Of a stretch of DNA of 64,000 nucleotides, positions 7,356-15,174 are shown one piece after another. Made by a program: the position numbers and the translations under genes. The stretch is taken from contig CAKUFG010000010.1 in assembly GCA_934647235.1 (NCBI GenBank), positions 23,011-87,010 of the forward strand, in the 5' to 3' direction. Position 1 is the stretch's first letter; every line of letters starts with the position of its first letter. Origin of the DNA: an uncultured Clostridia bacterium. GTDB lineage: Bacteria; Bacillota; Clostridia; Christensenellales; Aristaeellaceae. A model generated the notes under the pieces. The model made no database searches. It had not been told where the DNA came from and worked only from the letters and a program-made list of their open reading frames with translations.

Positions 7356-9095
7356 CTATTTGATTTGGTTTATTTTTCGTATTTCCGCTTCGGAAACGGT
7401 GATGATCAGCGTTTTCTGCCGGGTATAGCTGACGAAGCCTGCCGGGGTGCCGGAGGGCTTTTTGACGAACTTGCGCAGCGTATAATCCACCGGCACGGCC
7501 ACGCCGTGCGCCTTACTGTAAAAGGCGGCGAGCCTGGCGGCGGTCAGCAGGGTATCGTCGCTGACCTCGCGGCCCTCGGCGCGGATAATCACATGCGAGC
7601 CGGGCATATCTTTGGCGTGCAGCCAGATATCCTCGCCGCGTGCGGACAGGGTAAGCCGCTCGTTCTGCAGGGCGTTTTTGCCCACAGCGATTTCCGTGCC
7701 GTCGGCTGCGTTAAACCGCATAGGCGCGGACTGCCGTTGGTTCTTGGGCTGCTTTTTGCGCTCCGCCGCCGTATTTTTGATCACGCCAGCCTCGGTCAGC
7801 ATGCGGCGCACGTCGCCCAGATCGTCCTCGTTTTCGCTGCTTTCAAGGCCGACCAGCGCTTCCTCAAGCAAACGGATTTCAGTCAGCGTTTTTTCCTTCT
7901 GTTCGGCAGCCAGGCGGGCTGCGGCGCGCGCCTTCTGGTAGCGCTTGAAATAGCGCTGCGCGTTCTGCGCGGGCGACAGGCGCACGTCCAGGGGAATATC
8001 CAGCGTGCCGCCGGTGTAATAATCGGGCAGCGTTACCTGCTGCGCGCCGCGCGGCACCAGATGCAGCTGCGCGGTGAGCAATTCGCCCATCACTCGGTAA
8101 TCCTCCATCCTGTCGGCGTTGAGCAGCTCTTCCTCCTGCAGGGCCAGCTTTTTCTCGCACCGTTCCAGATGCGTTTTGACCAGCCTGCGCAGGCTGGCGG
8201 AGCGCTGCTGCACGCGGTCGCGGCGGTCGCGGCCGTCGTAGTATTCCTCCAGCGCGGCGGACAGGCTGCCTGCCGCCCGCTGACGATCTGCCGGATAGGA
8301 CAGGTACAGGAAGGGAAACACATCGGCGGGCAGACCGTTTTCATCCAGCAGCAGCATCGGCGGGCCCATCTGGGGCAGGCGCGATAGGAAGCCGCTCAGC
8401 CGCGCGCAAAGCTCAGGCATCTGAACGGAGGCAAGCTCGGCCTGCTCCGCGCCCGTCAGGCGGAAGCTGAGCTCGCGCGCCGCGATGGCGGACAAACCCG
8501 ATATGCACCCGGACAATGCCTTATCCAGCCGCCCGGTGCAGCCGGACAGGCGCGCCAAGAGCGCCGCTTCCGCTGCGCATTCGGGCGGCAGCTTATCCTG
8601 CGCGGGCGGCAGGGTAAAGGGGAGGCCGGGCAGCGCCTGGCGCACGCGGCTCATATCGTCGGTCACGTGGCGGATCGCGTCGATAATGCGCCCGTCCCGC
8701 ACCAGCGTCAGGTTGCTGTGCCTGCCCATGGCTTCCAGATACATCTCATACGGATGCATCACGCCCAGCTCGTCCTGGGCCTCAAAGCGCAGCAGCAGCA
8801 CGCGGTCGCCGTTTAGCTGGGAGATTTCCATCAGCCGGCCGCCGGAGAGATGCTTGCGCATCAGCATGCAGAACATCGGCGCGTCGATGGGATTGATAAA
8901 TTGCCCCTTTGTCAGATGCGCGCGCGCAAAGCTGGGGCTGGCGGAAAGAATCAGCTTATAATTCTGGCCGTTATTGCGCAGCGCCAGCAGCAGCATATCC
9001 TTTTCCGGCTGCGTCACGCGCTCCACGCGCGCGCCGGCCAGCGTCTGCTGCAGCTCGCGCGCAATAAAACCAAGCGTCAGGCCATCCAATGGCAT
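7356..9095 (-). CDS. rqcH: RqcH/NFACT ribosome quality-control protein (Rqc2 homologue)
   Basis: A 579-residue protein with NFACT architecture. The NFACT-N domain opens with MPLDGLTLGFIARELQQTLAGARVERV and includes the LLSASPSFARAHLT-like segment. A helix-hairpin-helix and long coiled coil follow (about residues 270-400). The C-terminal NFACT-R domain has DIWLHAKDMPGSHV (about 485-500). RqcH binds stalled 50S-peptidyl-tRNA and adds C-terminal alanine tails for degradation. Older annotation calls this family fibronectin-binding protein. It is divergent from the GerMN gene, and a minus-strand promoter at 9114-9142 fits. Confidence 0.9.
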   Translation of the reverse strand: MPLDGLTLGFIARELQQTLAGARVERVTQPEKDMLLLALRNNGQNYKLILSASPSFARAHLTKGQFINPIDAPMFCMLMRKHLSGGRLMEISQLNGDRVLLLRFEAQDELGVMHPYEMYLEAMGRHSNLTLVRDGRIIDAIRHVTDDMSRVRQALPGLPFTLPPAQDKLPPECAAEAALLARLSGCTGRLDKALSGCISGLSAIAARELSFRLTGAEQAELASVQMPELCARLSGFLSRLPQMGPPMLLLDENGLPADVFPFLYLSYPADRQRAAGSLSAALEEYYDGRDRRDRVQQRSASLRRLVKTHLERCEKKLALQEEELLNADRMEDYRVMGELLTAQLHLVPRGAQQVTLPDYYTGGTLDIPLDVRLSPAQNAQRYFKRYQKARAAARLAAEQKEKTLTEIRLLEEALVGLESSENEDDLGDVRRMLTEAGVIKNTAAERKKQPKNQRQSAPMRFNAADGTEIAVGKNALQNERLTLSARGEDIWLHAKDMPGSHVIIRAEGREVSDDTLLTAARLAAFYSKAHGVAVPVDYTLRKFVKKPSGTPAGFVSYTRQKTLIITVSEAEIRKINQIK

Positions 9096-9113
9096 AAAGC
9101 ATCACCCATAGCA

Positions 9114-9142
9114 ATCATAGCACAAAAATCTGGCGCATACAA
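9114..9142 (-). promoter_or_regulatory. Sigma-A-type promoter for rqcH
   Basis: Minus strand: TTGTAT (9137-9142) and TATGAT (9114-9119), 17 bp apart, 19 bp upstream of the rqcH start. The -10 is good and the -35 moderate. Confidence 0.45.
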
Positions 9143-9175
9143 TGCCCTACAAGCATGAGACAAGGGGTGAAACAG

Positions 9176-10225
9176 GTGAAACTGAAATGGAAAATCACGC
9201 GGGCGGATGTGGAGAGAATGCTGATCCTGGTATCGGCGGCGCTGGTGGTGGCGCTGGCGCTGCGCGGGGACGAAACGGCCATGAGCCGCTATGAGCAGGG
9301 ACAGCTGTCGCAGAACGCCGCGGTGAACGTGACCGAAACCGCGGCGCAGAGCGCGCAGGATATGCAGAGCGTTACCGTCTATTATCAGGATGGCGAGGGG
9401 TATCTGGTGCCCGTTACCACGCGCGTGGCCAAGACCGACGGCATTGCCAAGGCGGCCCTGAGCCGTTTGGTGCAAAGCCCGGAGAACGATCTGGCCGCAG
9501 CCAGGATGGGCCTGAAAACCGTGGTGCCCGAGGGCACGACCTTTGATCTTGACATCGCGGACGGCCGCGCCCGGGTGGATCTGGGCAAGGCGGCGCTATC
9601 CTGCGGCAGCGCCGAGGCCGAAAGCCTGATGGTAGGCGCAGTGGCGCAGACGCTGACGGCCTTTTCAAGCGTCAAGGAGGTTACGTTCCTGTTTGACGGC
9701 CAGGCGCGCTCCAGGCTGACGCATGGCACCAATGTTTCGGGCGTGTTTACCGACAAGGATCTGAACATGGAAACCGTGGCCACCTTCGATGCGGGCGACA
9801 AGAGCGCCAGCCTGCTGCGGCTGTACTTCCCCTCTGCGACGGGGCGCATGCTGGTGCCCGTTACGCGCGTGGTATATTCGGATGCAGATATCACCACCGC
9901 CATGGTGGAATTGTGCCACGGCCCCAAGGCGGATAGCGGCCTGGAGCGCGCCATGCCCGAGGGCTGCGCGGTAAAAAACGTATCGATGAAAAACGGCGTG
10001 GTGACGATTAACCTGACCAAGGAGTTTGCGCCCGAGAATGGGCAGGATCAGGTGCAGATGCTGCGCGCCATCGTATACACCGCCTCGCAGTTCCCCGGCG
10101 TAAAGGAGGTAAAGCTGCAGGTGGAGGGCGCTCCCTACGAGCTGCCCGAGGAGGCGCGCCGCACGGCGATCAATCTGGATACCGAGGTGATGAGCTATTA
10201 TCCCGGCGTAATCGAGATCGATTGA
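9176..10225 (+). CDS. Membrane-anchored protein with tandem GerMN domains
   Basis: Start set at GTG, 8 bp after AAGGGG (9162-9167); an ATG 21 bp further upstream has no comparable site. The product is about 349 residues: a single N-terminal membrane segment (about residues 15-30), then two GerMN (sporulation and spore germination) domains. The first begins VTVYYQDGEGYLVPVTTRV and the second LRLYFPSATGRMLVPVTRV. GerM in B. subtilis works with the SpoIIIA-SpoIIQ complex, and the window also carries spoIIIA. Role in sporulation is plausible but not shown by sequence alone. A strong terminator follows. Confidence 0.85.
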   Translation: MKLKWKITRADVERMLILVSAALVVALALRGDETAMSRYEQGQLSQNAAVNVTETAAQSAQDMQSVTVYYQDGEGYLVPVTTRVAKTDGIAKAALSRLVQSPENDLAAARMGLKTVVPEGTTFDLDIADGRARVDLGKAALSCGSAEAESLMVGAVAQTLTAFSSVKEVTFLFDGQARSRLTHGTNVSGVFTDKDLNMETVATFDAGDKSASLLRLYFPSATGRMLVPVTRVVYSDADITTAMVELCHGPKADSGLERAMPEGCAVKNVSMKNGVVTINLTKEFAPENGQDQVQMLRAIVYTASQFPGVKEVKLQVEGAPYELPEEARRTAINLDTEVMSYYPGVIEID

Positions 10226-10246
10226 AAGCGGCAGATCAGCCTGTAG

Positions 10247-10292
10247 AAAAACGGACAGCATGCGGCTTTGGCTGGATGCTGCCCGTTTTTGT
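10247..10292 (+). terminator. Rho-independent terminator after the GerMN gene
   Basis: AAAAACGG (10247-10254) plus CAGCAT pair with ATGCTG plus CCGTTTTT (ending 10290), with one internal mismatch and a 14-nt loop; the T-run is part of the right arm. The left arm's A-run means it could also work leftwards. Confidence 0.85.
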
Positions 10293-10313
10293 GCAACAGA
10301 TCGCACAGGATGA

Positions 10314-10343
10314 TTGAAAAGCGGCTTGCTTCTGTGCTATCAT
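10314..10343 (+). promoter_or_regulatory. Sigma-A-type promoter for the Sel1-NUDIX gene
   Basis: TTGAAA (10314-10319) and TATCAT (10338-10343) with an 18-bp spacer, 47 bp upstream of the start codon and directly after a terminator. Confidence 0.5.
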
Positions 10344-10390
10344 AAGGGGCATACTCCGGAGAATGATTGCAGAAGAGGAGCCTTTGAAAT

Positions 10391-11080
10391 ATGCCTGATA
10401 AAAACGAAGCATTAGAAGAAATTCACCAGATACGCCGGGCGGCTGATCAGGGAGACTGCGACGCGCGCTATACCCTTGCTGCGTACTATGAGCATGCCGC
10501 CGGCGGACGTCAGGATTTGGAGCAGGCTGCTTATTGGTATCGTCAGGCAGCGCTGCAAGGTCATAAAGCTGCGATTGAAAAATGCGGCAATATGGACATT
10601 GATCTGAATGCGCCCAGGATTGAACGCGAATTGATGCGCAGGGAATTGCAATGCAGGATTTTTCCGATTGGTTTTCTTGAACGATACAAATATACGGTAA
10701 TCTGCGCTGCTTATCAGGGAAAATGGCTCCTTTCAAGGCACAGGCAGCGCAGCACCTGGGAAACGCAGGGCGGGCATATTGAAGCGGGCGAAACGCCGCT
10801 TGCATGCGCAAAGCGCGAGCTTTTTGAGGAAAGCGGCGTCAGGGACGCGGAGATTTATCCCGTGTGCGACTATTGGGGCTTTGACCGTTATGGATGCTCA
10901 AACGGCATGGTTTTTCTTGCCGTCGTTCATGCGCTGGGAGAGCTGCCTGAAAGCGAAATGAAGGAGATCAGGGCGTTTGATGTCCTGCCTGCGGAGCTTA
11001 CCTATCCGGAGACTACGCCAAAGCTCTTGACAGAAGCGGCAAAAATGCTGGAGGCTTTGACTGCCCAAACAGCCAAATAA
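10391..11080 (+). CDS. Sel1-repeat/NUDIX hydrolase fusion protein
   Basis: A 229-residue cytoplasmic protein with two parts. Residues about 12-66 are Sel1-like (TPR-type) repeats: ADQGDCDARYTLAAYYEHA and QAAYWYRQAALQGHKAAIE. Residues about 95-215 form a NUDIX domain with a complete box: GGHIEAGETPLACAKREL then FEESGV. The sequence upstream of the box, WLLSRHRQRSTWETQ, resembles pyrophosphatase-type NUDIX enzymes. Sel1 repeats usually mediate protein contacts, so they may direct the hydrolase to a partner. It is a single-gene unit, with a promoter in front and a bidirectional terminator behind. Its base composition appears slightly less GC-rich than its neighbours, which could mean recent acquisition. 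Substrate unknown. Confidence 0.85.
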   Translation: MPDKNEALEEIHQIRRAADQGDCDARYTLAAYYEHAAGGRQDLEQAAYWYRQAALQGHKAAIEKCGNMDIDLNAPRIERELMRRELQCRIFPIGFLERYKYTVICAAYQGKWLLSRHRQRSTWETQGGHIEAGETPLACAKRELFEESGVRDAEIYPVCDYWGFDRYGCSNGMVFLAVVHALGELPESEMKEIRAFDVLPAELTYPETTPKLLTEAAKMLEALTAQTAK

Positions 11081-11084
11081 AAGC

Positions 11085-11118
11085 AAAACAGGCACGATTG
11101 AAATCATGCCTGTTTTTT
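11085..11118. terminator. Bidirectional terminator between convergent genes
   Basis: AAAACAGGCA (11085-11094) pairs perfectly with TGCCTGTTTT (11107-11116) over a 12-nt loop. T-runs are present on both strands, so it serves the Sel1-NUDIX gene and the convergent SGNH gene. Confidence 0.9.
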
Positions 11119-11131
11119 GTTGGGTGTTCAG

Positions 11132-12274
11132 TTATTTCAGGTATTCCGCCGGTACGCTCTCGGCCATGCGCTGCGCGCCCTCCAGGCTGGGATGCAGATG
11201 GTCGCCGCTGTCGCAGTCCGGGCGGCGCAGGTCGGGATCGGCCGTCTCGCGCGTGACCGCGTCGAAATCCACCACGCCGTCGGCCTCCGTCTGGGTGCGG
11301 ATCCAGGCGTTCACCGCATGGCGGATTTCCTCACGCTGGACATTGTAGGTATGCCAGCCCTTGATGCTCAGGATGGTGGCCAGGTAGACCTTCAGGCCAA
11401 GATCATGGCCGCGCTGCACATAATAGCGCAGGCCGTCGATCAATTCCTGCGCCGTGGGCAGATCGCTCCACGGGAGGAACAGGCTGCCGTCGGGATGAAT
11501 CAGATCGTTTACGCCGTGCAGGACGATCACCCGGTCGGCTCCGGCGGAGGCGGCCTCGCGCTCAAAGCGATCCGCGCCCTTTTGCCCATAATGGCGGATC
11601 AGCACATGCTGATAGGAACGCAGCACGCGGCTGCCGCCGATGCCGCGGCGAATGACTGAAAGGTTTTCGGGGCCGTCGCGCAGCACGCGCAGCATCAGGT
11701 AATCGGGCCAGGATTGAGCGGTAATGCTGTCGCCAAAGCACACCAGCGCATGGCAATCCTCGCTGCACAGCGCGTCCACGCCCGTAAGGAAATAGAAGAT
11801 ATTCAGCGGCGCGGTGTAAAAGGGATCCAGCTGAGAGCAGGCGGCAAAATCGCCCTCGGCAAAGAAGGCGCGGCACAGCGGGCCCGCATCCTTGGTGCCA
11901 GAGGCCAGCAGCGTCATATCGCCCAGGTACAGGCTGACGGCGTAATCCTGCCCGCGCTTGAGCGGCAGCTCGATGATGTCGCTTTCAACGCTCTCGCCTG
12001 CGGCCATTCTGCAGGCAAAATCCCCGCCGAAGGTGACGGGCAGCATGCGCGATTCATCGGTGTCGCTGCCCTGCGTGACGGGGGCAACGTATACGCTGGG
12101 GATCACAACGTCCTCGTGCCCGCCCAGATTGCTCAGGTGCAGGCGCAGCTTTTCGCCGTCCAGCATGGCGCGCAGCACATAGCGCAGCGTGATATCCTTG
12201 GCGTAACGCGCCGGGTGCGGCTCGGCAATAGAGGGGGAGGATCCCCAGATGGCAACCCACTTTTGTGCGTTCAT
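11132..12274 (-). CDS. SGNH/GDSL hydrolase (two-domain esterase/acetyl xylan esterase-like)
   Basis: A 380-residue protein with an N-terminal beta-rich accessory domain (about residues 1-165) and a C-terminal SGNH hydrolase domain. SGNH blocks: CFGDSIT with the nucleophile Ser (residues 181-185), GIGGSRVL (Gly), GVNDLIHP (Asn) and DHLHPS near the C-terminus (catalytic Asp-His). No signal peptide is visible, so a cytoplasmic deacylase or sugar esterase is likely. It is divergent from an aldose 1-epimerase-like gene, and the -35 boxes overlap. A CAAACGTTTG palindrome lies in its leader. This suggests carbohydrate-linked control by a LacI-type regulator outside the window. The ribosome site AAAGGAG is 15 bp from the chosen ATG, so the start is not certain. 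Confidence 0.82.
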   Translation of the reverse strand: MNAQKWVAIWGSSPSIAEPHPARYAKDITLRYVLRAMLDGEKLRLHLSNLGGHEDVVIPSVYVAPVTQGSDTDESRMLPVTFGGDFACRMAAGESVESDIIELPLKRGQDYAVSLYLGDMTLLASGTKDAGPLCRAFFAEGDFAACSQLDPFYTAPLNIFYFLTGVDALCSEDCHALVCFGDSITAQSWPDYLMLRVLRDGPENLSVIRRGIGGSRVLRSYQHVLIRHYGQKGADRFEREAASAGADRVIVLHGVNDLIHPDGSLFLPWSDLPTAQELIDGLRYYVQRGHDLGLKVYLATILSIKGWHTYNVQREEIRHAVNAWIRTQTEADGVVDFDAVTRETADPDLRRPDCDSGDHLHPSLEGAQRMAESVPAEYLK

Positions 12275-12299
12275 GGCAGTTATGAAAGGCTCCTTTCGG

Positions 12300-12309
12300 C
12301 AAACGTTTG
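12300..12309. promoter_or_regulatory. LacI-type palindromic operator candidate
   Basis: The perfect 10-bp palindrome CAAACGTTTG lies between the -10 box and start codon of the SGNH gene. A central AAACGTTT core is typical of LacI/GalR-family operators. No such regulator is encoded in the window. Confidence 0.4.
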
Positions 12310-12320
12310 ATTACCCGGTG

Positions 12321-12371
12321 ATTATAGCATGCCCTGCGGCGGTTGACAAGAAGCGGCGGGGCTGATATGAT
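12321..12371. promoter_or_regulatory. Back-to-back promoters with overlapping -35 boxes
   Basis: Plus strand: TTGACA (12343-12348), 17 bp, TATGAT (12366-12371) for the epimerase-like gene. Minus strand: TTGTCA (12344-12349), 17 bp, TATAAT (12321-12326) for the SGNH gene. The two -35 boxes share five base pairs, so the polymerases should exclude each other. Confidence 0.75.
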
Positions 12372-12403
12372 GAAAACATCAAAATGTACAGGAGCGCGTT
12401 GAC

Positions 12404-13255
12404 ATGGCCATGATTGAAATCAAAAACGAAAGCCTGACCGCTGTGTTTTCTGCCCATGGGGCCGAGCTGCAGTCCCTGCGCGATCAGAACGGCGTGGAGC
12501 GCATCTGGCAGGGCGATCCCGCTTTCTGGACGGGGCATGCGCCGGTGCTGTTCCCGGTGGCTGGCGCGCTGCGCGGCGACGCCTATACGCTGGACAGCGT
12601 GCGCTATACCATGCCCAAGCACGGCTTTTCCAGCGGCATGGACTGGCAGGTGGAGAAGCAGACGGCGGACAGCGTGACGTTCCTGCTGACGCAGCCGCAT
12701 CCGGGCTTCCCGTTCCAATATGAATTGCGCGCGCGGTATGTGCTATGCGAAAATCAGTTGCAGGTAGAATATGCGGTACGCAATCTGGATACGCGGGACT
12801 TTTGCTTTTCCCTGGGCGCGCACGAGGCTTACGCCGCGCCGGAGGGCATCGAGGCCTACGAGTTGGTGTTTGATCAGGCTGAGAGCTTTGACAACAGCCT
12901 GCTGGAGGGCTCGCTGATTACGCATCGCACGGTATCGCTTGGACAGCATACGCGCGTGTTTCAACTGCGCCGCGCGGACTTTGAAGCGTATGATTCGCTG
13001 GTGTTTCTGAACCTTGCCAGCCGGGGCGTTACCCTGCAAAGCCCGCTGCATGGGCGCAGAATCCATGTGGCGTATCCGGACTTTGACGTGCTGCTTTTGT
13101 GGACGGTGCCGGGCGCAGGGTATATCTGCATAGAGCCTTGGCGCAACGCCCCGGATTATGCCGACGCGGACGGCGATATCCGCCATAAGCCGGGCATGAT
13201 CGCCCTGCGCCCCGCCCAGGAGCGCAGCCTGCGCCATACGCTGACGATTGAATAA
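12404..13255 (+). CDS. Aldose 1-epimerase family protein (LacX-like)
   Basis: A 283-residue galactose mutarotase-fold protein. Matching segments include ESLTAVFSAHGAELQSLRD, GHAPVLFPVAGAL, the catalytic-region MPKHGFSS (His), SLGAHEAY (second His) and the C-terminal VPGAGYICIEPW with the family Glu. It belongs to the LacX/YeaD-like branch that interconverts anomers of hexoses or hexose phosphates in the cytoplasm. It shares a divergent control region with the SGNH hydrolase. A ribosome site AGGAG is 9 bp upstream of the ATG. The exact sugar is unknown. Confidence 0.88.
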   Translation: MAMIEIKNESLTAVFSAHGAELQSLRDQNGVERIWQGDPAFWTGHAPVLFPVAGALRGDAYTLDSVRYTMPKHGFSSGMDWQVEKQTADSVTFLLTQPHPGFPFQYELRARYVLCENQLQVEYAVRNLDTRDFCFSLGAHEAYAAPEGIEAYELVFDQAESFDNSLLEGSLITHRTVSLGQHTRVFQLRRADFEAYDSLVFLNLASRGVTLQSPLHGRRIHVAYPDFDVLLLWTVPGAGYICIEPWRNAPDYADADGDIRHKPGMIALRPAQERSLRHTLTIE

Positions 13256-13272
13256 TTGTTACATCCCGCGCA

Positions 13273-13302
13273 TTGACAAGGAGCGCGCTGAAAAACTATA
13301 AT
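13273..13302 (+). promoter_or_regulatory. Sigma-A-type promoter for the CapA-like gene
   Basis: Consensus TTGACA (13273-13278) and TATAAT (13297-13302) with an 18-bp spacer, 35 bp upstream of the start codon. Confidence 0.75.
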
Positions 13303-13337
13303 GAGCCGGTACGAATGCGACAAAAGGAGCTGAAACT

Positions 13338-14408
13338 GTGAAAAAAAGCCTGCTTGCCCGCGCATTGTGCGCGGCTTTATGCCTGATGCTGCTGCCTGCC
13401 TGTGCGCTGGGAGAGCAGCTGACGCTTTCCTTTATCGGCGACTGCAGCATTGGCGAGGCCATCCAGAACCGCGGCAAGGCCGATACCTATACCACGGTGC
13501 TGGATGAAAAGGGCATGGACTGGCCTTTTTCCCTGGTGCGCGAATACCTGGAGCAGGATGATTTCACCTTCGCCAATCTGGAGGTTGTTTTCACCGAACG
13601 CACCCAGCATGCCGATAAGGTGTTTCCGCTGGTGGGCCAGCCCAAATACGCGCAGGTGCTGCTCAATTCCGGTGTGGATGCGGTCAATACGGTGAACAAC
13701 CACTGCTTTGACTATTATCTTGAAGGCTATCAGGATACCATGCAGACGCTGGACGAAATGAGTTTCAGGCACTTTGGCAGCACGTATCTGGACAGCAAAA
13801 CCCGCAGGCAGGATGTGGTGATGACCGCCGAGGTCAAGGGCGTCAAGATCGGCGCCATCGGCTTTTCCATCCCGCAGGATAAGGATCTGCCCGCCATGAA
13901 GGAGCGCATCGAGCAGCTGCGCGCCGACGGATGCGGCCTGGTGATCGTATCCCTGCATTGGGGCAGGGAAACCAAGGCGATCCCTGAAAGCTGGCAGTTC
14001 AAGTACGCCCGCAAGGTGATCGATCTGGGCGCGGACGTGCTCTTCGGCCATGGCCCGCATGTGCTGCAGCCCGTGCAGTTTTATAATGGCGGCGTGATCC
14101 TGTATTCTACGGGCAATTTTACCTTTGGCACCATGTCCTCCAAGGTGGACCGGGATACCGGCATTTTCCAGGTGACGTATGATCTGACGGAGGATGGCCA
14201 GCCTGCGCTCAGCGCGTTCAGGCTCATTCCCTGCACCACCACGGGCGCGGGCGATTATCGCCCCTATGAGCTGACCGAGCAGGCCGAGCGCGAGCGGGCG
14301 TTCAAAAAGCTGATCTATACCCGCGAAGTAACCAATATGCAGAACCTGCCCCAAAGCTTTATCCAGACCGGCGAAGTGAAGATTGAAAACGGCATGCCCG
14401 TCGAGTAA
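13338..14408 (+). CDS. CapA family exported metallophosphatase-fold protein
   Basis: A 356-residue protein with a signal sequence ending around LLPACALGEQ; LPAC could be an atypical lipobox. The rest is a CapA/PgsA-type calcineurin-like domain: SFIGDCSIGE, NLEVVFTE, VNTVNNHCFDYY, VSLHWGRETK and GHGPHVLQPV are the successive metal and active-site blocks. CapA is known from poly-gamma-glutamate capsule synthesis, but pgsB/pgsC are absent here. In Clostridia many standalone homologues have no assigned role. It acts outside the membrane. The strong promoter at 13273-13302 drives it, and the L,D-transpeptidase gene begins 54 bp later. Confidence 0.86.
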   Translation: MKKSLLARALCAALCLMLLPACALGEQLTLSFIGDCSIGEAIQNRGKADTYTTVLDEKGMDWPFSLVREYLEQDDFTFANLEVVFTERTQHADKVFPLVGQPKYAQVLLNSGVDAVNTVNNHCFDYYLEGYQDTMQTLDEMSFRHFGSTYLDSKTRRQDVVMTAEVKGVKIGAIGFSIPQDKDLPAMKERIEQLRADGCGLVIVSLHWGRETKAIPESWQFKYARKVIDLGADVLFGHGPHVLQPVQFYNGGVILYSTGNFTFGTMSSKVDRDTGIFQVTYDLTEDGQPALSAFRLIPCTTTGAGDYRPYELTEQAERERAFKKLIYTREVTNMQNLPQSFIQTGEVKIENGMPVE

Positions 14409-14462
14409 TCGCGTCATGCCTGAACCCGCCCATGCATATCCTTCCGTGAAGGGGGGATGCGC

Positions 14463-15143
14463 GTGCGGCGGGCTTTTTTATTGCTTGCTTTTGCGCTGGC
14501 GCTTTGGAGCGCTGCGCTTGCGCGCGAGGCGCTGCCTGCGAGCGCCCCCTCTGCCGCGCCGCAGAAAAAGTGGATACTGATCGAGCTGGATTTGAAACGC
14601 CTGACCCTTTATCAGGGCACAACCGTGCTAAAATGCTATCCCATCGCCTCCGGGGCGTGGAGCACGCCCTCGCCCATCGGCGCGTTTACCGTCGTCGGAC
14701 GCTTCAAAACGGAGATGTCGGGCTTTGGCACGCGCTTTCTCAGGCTCAATGTGCCCTGGGGCGTTTACGGCATTCATGGCACCAACCGGCCTGATTCCAT
14801 TGGCGCAAACGCTTCGCACGGCTGCATACGTCTGCGCGTGGCCGATGCGGAAGCGCTGTACGCCATGGTGCCCAACGGTACGCGAGTTTATCTGGAGGGC
14901 GGGCCCTATGGGCCGCTGGGCGACAGCCTGCGCACCCTGCGGCCAGGCGATCGCGGCAGCCATGTGCGCGAGGTGCAGCTTCGCCTGCGCCAGCAGGGCT
15001 TTCTGCATGGATCGGCCGACGGCGTGTACGGAGAGGCCACCAGCCGCGCGGTGCTGGCGGCGCGAAGAAGCTATCATCTGAGCAATGAGGATATCGTGGA
15101 CGGCGCGCTGTATACATGTCTGGGCATTCTGCTCTTTGAGTAA
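14463..15143 (+). CDS. L,D-transpeptidase (YkuD) with C-terminal peptidoglycan-binding domain
   Basis: A GTG start at 14463 is preferred because AAGGGG (14449-14454) lies 8 bp upstream; the ATG at 14457 is almost touching that site. The product is about 226 residues: a signal peptide or anchor (RRAFLLLAFALALWSAALA), a YkuD domain with IHGTNRPDSIG and the catalytic ASHGCIRL motif, then a PG_binding_1 repeat (LRPGDRGSHVREVQLRLRQQG...). It would form 3-3 crosslinks or modify peptidoglycan outside the membrane. It sits just before spoIIIAA, and its 3' part holds a SigE-like promoter candidate. A role in cortex or spore wall is conceivable but unproven. Confidence 0.88.
   Translation: MRRAFLLLAFALALWSAALAREALPASAPSAAPQKKWILIELDLKRLTLYQGTTVLKCYPIASGAWSTPSPIGAFTVVGRFKTEMSGFGTRFLRLNVPWGVYGIHGTNRPDSIGANASHGCIRLRVADAEALYAMVPNGTRVYLEGGPYGPLGDSLRTLRPGDRGSHVREVQLRLRQQGFLHGSADGVYGEATSRAVLAARRSYHLSNEDIVDGALYTCLGILLFE
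15091..15118 (+). promoter_or_regulatory. Weak SigE-like promoter candidate before spoIIIAA
   Basis: ATATC (15091-15095), a 15-bp gap, and TATACATG (15111-15118) partly match the SigE pattern (-35 ATA core, -10 CATACAnT). It lies inside the end of the transpeptidase gene, 57 bp before spoIIIAA, where SigE control is expected. There are two mismatches in the -10, so this is speculative. Confidence 0.25.
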
Positions 15144-15174
15144 TACCCGCCGCGCGGCGCGCATATGGTAGGGC

